From Arachidicoccus rhizosphaerae (GTDB lineage: Bacteria > Bacteroidota > Bacteroidia > Chitinophagales > Chitinophagaceae), in contig NZ_FNQY01000010.1 in NCBI RefSeq assembly GCF_900107765.1, forward strand, positions 1 through 64,000: 64,000 bases of DNA, given 5' to 3'. The notes under the pieces are model-generated. The model ran no database searches. It was given only the letters and a program-made list of their open reading frames with translations, and was not told the DNA's origin. This document shows positions 6,559-14,104 of the stretch, piece by piece. The position numbers were made by a program, and so were the translations under genes. The stretch's first letter is position 1, and each line of letters begins with the position of its first letter.

Positions 6559-7539
6559 TTAGTTACTATCATTTGCAATCAAATTAATAATAAGTTTAAT
6601 TATTAATTCTTTCTCTTCTGGCTTGCTTTGTGCAATTAAAAGAGTTAGTGCCGTTAGGCCATTGTCATTAATCTTTGCTTCTCCAGAGTTCTTAAATAGA
6701 AACTTATTCCTCTCTAAGAACAAAATAAATAAAAATGCACCAATGCGTTTATTCCCGTCACTGAAAGAATGATTTTTAACCACAAAATATAACAAATGAG
6801 CAGCCTGCTCTTCTATACTTGAATAAAGATATTCACCAGCAAACGTCTGCACAATGCTAAGTAAAGAACTTTTAAACCCTTCATCTTTTTCTTTACCAAA
6901 GAGAGTGGATGCTTGCTGATTAATTATAAGTTGCTTCTTTAATTTACTTATTGCAACTTTCGCCTCCTCATATTGAATGATATGGGTAATTTCTTTGCCT
7001 TTCATTTGAACTGAAAGATTATTACTATCAAATTTATACAACCACTCAAAGGTTTGGCTGTAATTTCGGATAATTTCCAAAAGCCCTTGGGCTTCCTGTA
7101 ATTGCAAATCGAGGGAAGTGGCTCCCAAGCTGATCAATTTAACCGTTTGCTGTAATTGCTTCAACCTCTTTTGATTGACAGTATAGCCTTTTACTAAATA
7201 AGCTTTTATGCGCTCTGTAGCCCATTGACGGAATTGAATACCTCTTTTAGTATTAACCCTGTAACCAACTGAAATAATCACATCCAGATTAAAATGTTCA
7301 AGCAATCGTTCGACTTTTCTCTTTCCCTCCATTTGAACTGTTCGGAATTTCCGAACAGTTGAACTACGATCAAGCTCTCCTGACTCAAAAATGTGTTTGA
7401 CATGTTCACTTATATTGGCCTTACTCGATTCAAATAAATCTATAAGTTGGCGCTGGGTTAACCAAACAGTATTTCCATCGAACTGAACCTCTACCTCTAT
7501 ATCACCATCTTTAGTGCTGTAAATTTCTATTTCCCTCAT
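6559..7539 (-). CDS. RhuM-type protein with C-terminal Doc/Fic domain
   Basis: 326 residues. The N-terminal part (about 1-150) matches the RhuM family: a D-x-x-I-E-V-x-x-x-x-x-T-V-W-L-T-Q start, SSTVRKF, and VISVGYRVNTKRGIQFRQWA. The C-terminal part carries the Doc/Fic signature HSFSDGNKRIGAFLF with His257. The H-x-F-x-D-G-N-K-R form is that of Doc-like proteins, which modify a target with a nucleotide-derived group (phosphorylation or AMPylation). An insert between them is helical. No antitoxin gene lies next to it: 6306-6558 and 7540-7810 have no supportable frame. RhuM-Fic fusions are widespread in mobile DNA; the target is unknown. Confidence 0.8.
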   Translation of the reverse strand: MREIEIYSTKDGDIEVEVQFDGNTVWLTQRQLIDLFESSKANISEHVKHIFESGELDRSSTVRKFRTVQMEGKRKVERLLEHFNLDVIISVGYRVNTKRGIQFRQWATERIKAYLVKGYTVNQKRLKQLQQTVKLISLGATSLDLQLQEAQGLLEIIRNYSQTFEWLYKFDSNNLSVQMKGKEITHIIQYEEAKVAISKLKKQLIINQQASTLFGKEKDEGFKSSLLSIVQTFAGEYLYSSIEEQAAHLLYFVVKNHSFSDGNKRIGAFLFILFLERNKFLFKNSGEAKINDNGLTALTLLIAQSKPEEKELIIKLIINLIANDSN

Positions 7540-7754
7540 TATACTTATAACAAATTATTAACAAATAGTCTATTGAGTAGTCGTCTATCCTTCAAGCAAT
7601 TCTTATAATGACGTTCAAAGATAAGACACGTTTTAGCATTTAAAGAAATTAATCTCAAGTTTTCGAACAGACCAACAACCAGTTGACTCAGAGCAATTGA
7701 TAATTAAATCCATATCTTTCAAAAAGTCCAACATCTGGCCGCCGGCTCCCACAT

Positions 7755-7800
7755 AAAAATGCAATAATAAATTGAATATCAATTAATTATTGCATTTTTT
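7755..7800. terminator. Long bidirectional terminator-like hairpin
   Basis: A 20-bp AT-rich stem with one mismatch (7755-7774 with 7780-7799), flanked by A-run and T-run, so it could end transcription in both directions. No intact gene leads into it on the plus strand; on the minus strand it follows the SusC relic. The gap 7540-7810 otherwise holds nothing I can support. Confidence 0.6.
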
Positions 7801-7810
7801 AATTTTTGTA

Positions 7811-8290
7811 TTACAGCCTATAATGCAGTTTTCTTTTTATTGATCGATTCAAAACATTCTTCATCATGATGGTCGCATCCCTGATAAAGAACTCCGTGTA
7901 ATAGACACCCGGTTCACCTATGCGCTGATAAGCAATAACCCCGGCCAACTTCCCAGCGAGCGCCTACGCCAGATTGCTGGTGGGTATCTTCAACTTAGCC
8001 GGATTAATCATGATGATGGATCCTGCCACCGATTCTTTCTTCTCTTTACCACAGGCCATAACGACCATTTCATCCAGATCAGCAAGTTTTGGGATAAGGT
8101 AACATTAATCACACTACGGTCACCGGCCGTTTCCTCGATGAGGAGATACCCCACAGTACTGAATTCCAATAAAATTTGTCCGGAGGGCAGCTTCAGGTCA
8201 AAATGGCCCTTACTGTCAGTCATTGTACCGATTTTCAGTTCTTTTACTTTTACACTTACATTGTTCTTCATCAATAGAAAGGCTTTTATG
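7811..8290 (-). pseudogene. Relic of a SusC/RagA-type TonB receptor (plug region)
   Basis: On the minus strand the frame from about 8274 reads a carboxypeptidase-like regulatory domain (GTMTDSKGHFDLKLPSG, then FSTVGY). Near 8090 the frame must change to continue LDEMVVMACGKEKKESVAGS, the TonB-box/plug start of SusC proteins. Further on, NLA-stop-ALAGKLAGVIAYQRIGEPG is the plug core with an in-frame TAG at 7964-7966. Similarity ends at about 7880 after FFIRD. One frameshift, one stop and loss of the whole barrel make this a dead fragment. Confidence 0.75.
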
Positions 8291-8473
8291 AAGGACGTTT
8301 CGTAAAAAAAGCATGGAAGGGCTCGGCCCGGTAGTTATTAAAAGTAGCGGGGATATCCTATTAACCGCACAGGCAAAAGGGTTACCTGCGCAGCGGGTTA
8401 CTATAAGGTCACAAACAAAATGATATTCACCTTAAGCAAAGGAGATTATCTTTGGAAGTCAGTCAATAATCCT

Positions 8474-8716
8474 CTATCTATAAATCCACCTAAAAATAAG
8501 TATTATTACTAATAATAGGATTCCACCTAAATAATCCCATTTTTCTTTATATTTCAAATTAACAATTCCTCTAATTAAAAAAAACAATGGAGAATAAGCT
8601 AATAATATATAAGTAAATGAGGGATGAATTTGGGTATTTAATATTGGACGTGATAATAATATTGCAATTACTATAACAAATAATATGTATATATAATATA
8701 TTGGCTTTTTAATCAT
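8474..8716 (-). CDS. Small membrane protein, probable Rhs immunity copy B
   Basis: 80 residues with three hydrophobic segments (about 7-22, 34-50 and 61-77) and the ending GILLLVIILIFRWIYR. It has a paralogue at 10497-10742 with the same ending and the same layout. Each copy starts directly after the C-terminus of an Rhs toxin tip, the normal place of an immunity gene. Unlike the tip upstream, this frame is intact. Immunity function is inferred from place; the fold and partner are unknown. Confidence 0.6.
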   Translation of the reverse strand: MIKKPIYYIYILFVIVIAILLSRPILNTQIHPSFTYILLAYSPLFFLIRGIVNLKYKEKWDYLGGILLLVIILIFRWIYR

Positions 8717-8960
8717 ATTAGTGTACTGAATAGTTTATTTGTTCAAATAATTCCCTTGGGGAAAATAGAACTGAACATTATAATAAGTTAAGGAAGCTCC
8801 CATTTGACTAATTTCAACCTGCTAAATAATAACATTCAACCCATTTCTTTGCGGTTGACCCCAATAATCTAATGTAACTTGATTATATAATGAACTAACA
8901 AGGCTAGCATTTCTTCCTTTCAATCCAATTACAGGGGCAATTGAAAGGATTGGCTTTACA
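8474..8960 (-). repeat. Direct repeat copy B (Rhs tip end + membrane gene)
   Basis: This segment and 10497-10985 are diverged direct repeats. The stretch just upstream of each membrane gene is nearly identical (GTGTACTGAATAGTTTATTT and beyond), as are the 3' ends of the membrane genes; the middle of the genes has diverged. They are paralogous toxin-tip/immunity cassettes. Confidence 0.75.
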
Positions 8961-10494
8961 TAGACGTGTACTCGCTATTTCAGCTATAGCCAAATTATCG
9001 CTAAAATTTACCCATTGCGAACTATTGCTGCCCAAGTAGCTCCGCAACTTTTCATCATCAAGAGATAAAGCCTTTTGTGAAACAAACCTTCCTAGGAAGT
9101 CTTCTATTCCAGTATTAAAGTTTGACAATGGAACCTGTTTCCCATCTTGAATAATATATGGTGCTTGTATATTATTTTTTGTTGTCGAAGATTCTGGATT
9201 GTGAATCGATTCACTAAATCTTTGCATCCCTGCATCGAAATAATGACTTCCCGGATGATCCTTAACAAAGGGTGTATCTCCAAAATGATGAAAAAATTGG
9301 CCATAATCCATATCAGAGTACGAATATCGAACTCCTCCTGTATTCACTGTTATATCATCCTGCTGAGAATATTAGCCTTCATTATCATAATTAATCATAT
9401 CGCCTAAAGGGTCTGAAAACAAGATAGGATTTCCAGCCATGGTAGCATATAGACTACCCATAGGATCGGGTCTAGGATCTAGCTGCCAGAATCTTCCGTG
9501 TGGATCAAGGCTTCTAAATGTAGTCTCGTATAAATTAATGCCTAGTTGCTGATTTAGTTCAGCACCAGAGTTGTATTTATAGGGATTAGCGGTAACCCCA
9601 GACTGGTGATAGCCAATGTTTTTCATCTCAAGACCATAAGGGTAATAACTATTTACTTCAATAATCGCTGAGCTGACCGTGTAATCATCCGTTATAATCA
9701 CGCGGGTATTACCAAGGTGGTCTTTTAAAAAATAATCATTTATCCAACTGGAGTAACTGGAAGCTGGGCGGCTTCGCCCCACTGCTGTGCCAAAGAACTT
9801 CAAAGTGTCATTTTGGTAAAGAGTACTACCTAAATAAAGTGTGGTAGTCTGAATGCCGGGCAGCGATGTGCAGTCAACGGTCCATCTCCTTAGTTTACCA
9901 CCAGCCGCATCATAGATGTAATAAATTGTCCCATTACCAGTAACACTAATTTTACTAGGTAAATTTAACACATTATAGCTGATACCAGAAATTTTCTTAT
10001 TCAGATCCTGGGGCAGGTTACCATTACCGTCATAAGCGTAATCATTCCCCGATTGATTACCATCCTGAAAATCTCCTAAATTCTCAAGGCTAACAATTGC
10101 AGCCCCGTCCGTTACTTTGACCAGCCGATTCGTACCAATTTGATAGCCATAGGATAATTGATCAATAGTACTTAAGGTCCCCGAACTGAGTAGCCCTCTT
10201 TTGTGTCATAGTTTTGATATTTCCGTTGAGATCATAGTTTAAACTACTAACACTATAATCTACTCCTGCCGTCTTATTAAAGGAGATTCCGGTATATTGA
10301 TTGAAACCCGCGCCTGTAAGTCTTCCGACATTATCATAGGTATAATCATATTTACACACTTTATTGTCCTGTACTGTTTTCCAGACTGTCCCAGTTATAT
10401 TACCATCATACCGGGCTGAGGTATAAGCTTGATTATTAATTAAACTGTTAGTTTTATTATCATAGCCCAAGTCAAAGCCAGGCAATCAATTATC
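8720..10494 (-). pseudogene. Decayed Rhs protein: core fragment and toxin tip B
   Basis: The minus strand encodes the last part of an Rhs/YD-repeat protein. From 10485 it reads YD repeats (YDYTYDNVGRLTGAGFNQY), then after a one-base loss in an A-run near 10200 the frame that gives STIDQLSYGYQIGTNRLVKV, then the Rhs core ending with KDHLGNTRV, LDPHGRFWQLDPRPD and NPILFSDPLGD at about 9400. An in-frame TAA at 9372-9374 interrupts the tip. The tip continues in the same frame (9347-8904), shifts frame near 8920, meets a TAG near 8845, and shifts again near 8765 before ending next to the membrane gene. The N-terminal bulk of an Rhs protein (usually more than 1000 residues) is missing. Confidence 0.8.
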
Positions 10495-10496
10495 CT

Positions 10497-10742
10497 CTAT
10501 CTATAAATCCATCTAAAAATAAGTATTATTACCAATAATAGGATTCCATTTAAATAATACATGGTTTCCTTGTATTTACCTTTTATAAGTAGCCCTCTCA
10601 TTATTAACGTAAGGGGTAAATAACACACAAAGATATACGCAGATACTGGATGACTAGTGTTTTTTGAAATTGGATCTACTAATAATATAGCTATTATTAC
10701 TACAAATGTCACGAATGTATAAAAAATTATATTTTTTTTCAT
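10497..10742 (-). CDS. Small membrane protein, probable Rhs immunity copy A
   Basis: 81 residues with three hydrophobic segments, paralogous to the protein at 8474-8716 (identical last 16 residues). The ATG lies 2 nt after the tip stop codon (TGA-G-ATG), which is typical for a coupled toxin-immunity pair. The Rhs core fragment begins within about 10 nt of its stop codon, showing that the cassette was joined to other Rhs DNA by recombination. Immunity is inferred. Confidence 0.6.
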   Translation of the reverse strand: MKKNIIFYTFVTFVVIIAILLVDPISKNTSHPVSAYIFVCYLPLTLIMRGLLIKGKYKETMYYLNGILLLVIILIFRWIYR

Positions 10743-10985
10743 CTCAGTGTACTGAATAGTTTATTTGTTCAAATAATTCCCCGTGCGGAAAATAGAACTG
10801 AACATTATAATAAGTTAAGGAATCTCCCATTTGACTAACATCAATCTGCTGATTAATAACATAATATACAAACCCTTTCTTTGCGATTGACCAAAGTAAT
10901 CTAAGAGTACTTGATTATATTGGGTACTAATTTGGCTATTCAAACTTGTATTGTTTAACGATTTGTCCCAATTTATTTTTGATAA
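10497..10985 (-). repeat. Direct repeat copy A (Rhs tip end + membrane gene)
   Basis: Partner of the repeat at 8474-8960; same order of tip end and membrane gene, same direction. Such arrays of displaced tips with immunity genes are known for Rhs and CDI loci. Confidence 0.75.
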
Positions 10986-11040
10986 CAATTCTATCCAGTG
11001 CTCTACTATCTTCAACCTGCTACAGTACCAGAATGATAAG
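10745..11040 (-). pseudogene. Orphan Rhs toxin tip A (C-terminus only)
   Basis: A frame from 11015 reads NNTSLNSQISTQYNQVLLDY, matching NASLVSSLYNQVTLDYWGQ of tip B. Near 10865 one frame change is needed to continue GFVYYVINQQIDVSQMGDS and LTYYNVQFYFPHGELFEQ up to a TGA at 10743-10745. No Rhs core precedes it; beyond about 11040 the similarity ends. It is a displaced tip, itself frameshifted. Confidence 0.65.
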
Positions 11041-12416
11041 TAAGTTACCTTTCATCCTACTTATATTAATTCGTTATATAAAGTGAATCCCTAAGCTTGC
11101 AAAGTAGTTTTCTTCACATCTGGTATCCATAATTATCGGATACCGACCTCTCATATTGCTCTTAGTCTCCTTCGAATATTGAAGGGCTTACATCAGCTTT
11201 GCTTTACCAAATTTAATACTAAAGATTTATTCTCCAATTTTTTTTGAAAATCAATTAGCTTTTCGGCATACAGGGCAAAATATCAAAAGCTAGCAAGCAA
11301 TTGTCTGGTGGATTTTTTAAGATTTAAGACTATCTCCTACTTACGAAGTAATGCGGCTGCACATCAAAGTAAGGGTACCTGAACGTGTAAATCACCAATA
11401 TTTTTTTCGGTCTCAATATAGAGGGTCGTTTTTCTTATTCGTACCTTCGCAGACATTATGAATAACATTATTTTCATCTATGCACCTAATTAAGGCCAGG
11501 CTTTGCGGGCCGCTGGACTATAAGTTTGCTTATCCAGCCAGCCTTCCTTTACGCTAGTAATAAAGGAATAGGTAAACATACCGGTTGCAGATGAACATCA
11601 AATGGGATGTTGACAGCCGGCAAAACGCATTTAACAATCTATAAGGCTCCTTACAAAAGGACGTAAATCAAATCAGCGTAAAGATTTGAAAATCTCAGCG
11701 AATACTGCAAGTTTTACCAAAAAACAATTGAACTGAATCAGAGTGAATACTTCTGAAATTAATTGCAATAAGGAATTATGACAAGTCACATCTATAAAAT
11801 GCCACTACAACAAATTTGTAGAACAATTGAGAAATAATAATTACTGGCAACTCATCAAAACAGTCAAATCCCAATGAAGGCATAAACAACCTGGGCCAAC
11901 ATTTTAAATCAGCAATAAGCTGAGAAATAATTTTAGTCCTCCTACTCTATCTTATAAGCCCCGTCTATTTCAATTAATAAATGAAACAAAGAGAAAATTT
12001 TGGCTACCCAAATCATATACAAGGTAAAGCCCCGATAATTTTCATCTTTTCATGAAAACAATCAGAATGATCATTTTCCCAAATAATTCTTAAAATTATT
12101 AATAAAACTAATCCATTGTTTAAATAGACTAAATATGCTTAACATGTCTTGAATCATTAAGCAACTTATTGCATTTTTACTCCTTGTGCAATCGAATTAA
12201 ACAAAGGAGTATAAAGGGTTTCAGAAATTTTTATTCTTCGGAAATTTTCCAGGCTTCCTAATCATTTCTTGAGAAAAATCTCAGTATAAAATTCAACTCA
12301 TCCATGACAATTAACTGTAATTTGTAAAATTTAAATTAAACATAATTGCTTAATGGTTTAAATAATAAATTTTTTATTGTATTTTTAGCCATACCCTAGC
12401 TTAACGAATAACAAAC
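11041..12416. other. Gene-free AT-rich stretch
   Basis: About 1.4 kb with no frame above a few dozen codons that shows coding character on either strand, no clear hairpin terminator and no recognisable transposase remnant. It separates the decayed Rhs locus from the signalling cluster and is probably eroded accessory DNA plus the promoter region of the kinase-like gene. Confidence 0.5.
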
Positions 12417-13220
12417 ATGGAAAACCAAAAAACAGAGCTTCCGAGTGAGATCCGGATTAATGATAAAAAACACAATCGGCAATTAAGAACGATTGTCCAA
12501 ATCACAAATAGGTGGTTAAATGTATTATTCCATGAATCTAATGGTCTGTTGAGTAATGTCAATTGGATATCTCAACTGCTGGGTGATGATATAAATGATG
12601 CCGACTTACCAAAAGCAGTATTCAGAGAATTAAATCAAAACACTCAAAAAAACATTTATACTTTAAGAGTAATTCAACAATATATCCAGGTGTTAAATGT
12701 AGTCGCAGAAAAAAACAACCAACCAAATGACTATATTATTCTGAACAAGGCTTTGCTATTAACTACCGTTCCCAGACTTGAACCAGAAACTGTTTCTTTT
12801 GGAACAAGTTCTATTGAAGTAACCCGAACTTTTGCACGTGTTTTGAGCTTTTTATTACAAAAATTAATAGATCATATTTCTGCTTTCCAAGATCGTGACA
12901 GTCAATTACATATCACACTTTACCTTAACCAGGAAGATCTATTTTATGTTCGCATTGAAGGTTCGGCATCATTCTGGCATCATGAATTATGGGAAAATGG
13001 TATTTTTGAATTGAATGAACCAGTAACAACTCATTCAGATCATTGGCCAAAAGTTATGTTTTATGAATTACTATCCATGGTTGGAGGGAAAGTATTAAGT
13101 GGATTCAATGGACAAAGAGATTTTACATCTCGCACGAAAAAACCAAAGCTGGCTTCTGAATTAATTAATAAAGAAATCAGCGGTAATTATCTGGCATTTT
13201 GCCTTCCATTGAATCTTTAG
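12417..13220 (+). CDS. Degenerate histidine-kinase-like protein
   Basis: 267 residues, no membrane segment. Residues 33-60 (LFHESNGLLSNVNWISQLL with His39) look like the helix with the phospho-acceptor His of a kinase dimerisation domain (H-E-x-x-x-x-L). The rest has the size of an ATPase domain, but no N-box, no D-x-G-x-G and no G-x-G-L-G motif can be seen. ATP binding is therefore doubtful. It is 24 nt before a response regulator gene and presumably acts with it, as a phosphotransfer or scaffold protein like the histidine phosphotransferases that keep a ruined ATPase domain. The pairing is inferred from the operon. Confidence 0.55.
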   Translation: MENQKTELPSEIRINDKKHNRQLRTIVQITNRWLNVLFHESNGLLSNVNWISQLLGDDINDADLPKAVFRELNQNTQKNIYTLRVIQQYIQVLNVVAEKNNQPNDYIILNKALLLTTVPRLEPETVSFGTSSIEVTRTFARVLSFLLQKLIDHISAFQDRDSQLHITLYLNQEDLFYVRIEGSASFWHHELWENGIFELNEPVTTHSDHWPKVMFYELLSMVGGKVLSGFNGQRDFTSRTKKPKLASELINKEISGNYLAFCLPLNL

Positions 13221-13244
13221 GAGGATTGAATTAAACAAAAGTAC

Positions 13245-13871
13245 ATGGTGGAAAAAATACTAGTCGCAGATGATCATGGGATTGTTCGATACGGATTGAT
13301 GATGATGATTCGTAAAATAAGACCCGATGTTTTAGTGGAAGAAGCTCAGGACTATTCAATCGTCCTGGAAATGGCTAAGAAAACACCTTATGATCTTTAT
13401 ATTTTAGATGTTTCAATGCCCAATGGAAGCTTCTTAAATGCCTATACCCTTTTAAAGAAATACTCCCCGCAATGCAAAATTCTTATATTTTCATCTCTGG
13501 ATGAAGAAATTTATGCCATGCGATATATTGAAAGTGGTGCAGACGGTTTTTTAAACAAATTAGCTTCTGAACAAGAGATGCAAAATGCATTGGAAAAAAT
13601 ATTTAATAATGGGAAATATGTCAGCGACGCCGTTAAAGACTCCCTGGTCTTTTACAAAAAAAGTAAAAGCAAAGGCCGTCAGCTCGATCAATTATCCAAC
13701 CGTGAAATAGCTATTGCTAATATGTTGGTAAGTGGAAAGAGTTTAAAGGAGATTTCTCAGGAATTGCATTTACACGTTTCAACGGTCAGTACTTATAAAA
13801 CCAGAATTTTCGAAAAACTACAAATCCAAAGCTTACCGGATCTGATAAAGGTTCTAGATTTAAACAACTGA
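13245..13871 (+). CDS. NarL/FixJ-type response regulator
   Basis: 208 residues. The receiver domain (1-120) has the acid pair Asp9-Asp10, the phospho-acceptor Asp55 in YILDVSMP, a Ser in FSS and Lys in FLNKLAS. The C-terminal domain (about 145-205) is a LuxR-type helix-turn-helix: LSNREIAIANMLVSGKSLKE followed by LHLHVSTVSTYKTRIFEKL. It should bind DNA as a dimer when phosphorylated. An AGGAGG-like sequence (13219-13224) follows the stop of the kinase-like gene, too far from the ATG to be a clear ribosome site. The likely target is nearby, perhaps the hybrid kinase or the surface protein gene downstream, but nothing shows this directly. Confidence 0.9.
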   Translation: MVEKILVADDHGIVRYGLMMMIRKIRPDVLVEEAQDYSIVLEMAKKTPYDLYILDVSMPNGSFLNAYTLLKKYSPQCKILIFSSLDEEIYAMRYIESGADGFLNKLASEQEMQNALEKIFNNGKYVSDAVKDSLVFYKKSKSKGRQLDQLSNREIAIANMLVSGKSLKEISQELHLHVSTVSTYKTRIFEKLQIQSLPDLIKVLDLNN

Positions 13872-13957
13872 TAATCAAATACAACAACAGATGTATTGTC
13901 GTAAATTTACTACATAAGTATTCAAGATTATCTACAATGTATTGTAATTCAAGCGCC

Positions 13958-14084
13958 TATTTTTGCATTGGAAATGATTGAATGGAGCATTTCGGTTCGA
14001 AAGAACTGATAATCTAGTGCCGGGTAAAGGATATACAATCAACATGAATGTAAATACGCTAGACCCTTTCCTGAGCCCGGTACT
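13958..14084 (+). promoter_or_regulatory. Promoter-like box and structured leader before the hybrid kinase
   Basis: TATTTTTG at 13958-13965 fits the Bacteroidota -7 box (TAnnTTTG), though no good -33 box is placed upstream. The leader holds AGTGCCGGG (14016-14024) pairing with CCCGGTACT (14076-14084) with one G-U pair, followed by TTATTAAATT. Between them is a 15-codon frame (ATG 14044 to TAA 14089). It could be a leader peptide/attenuator or chance. Confidence 0.3.
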
Positions 14085-14104
14085 TTATTAAATTGAAGGG
14101 TACA

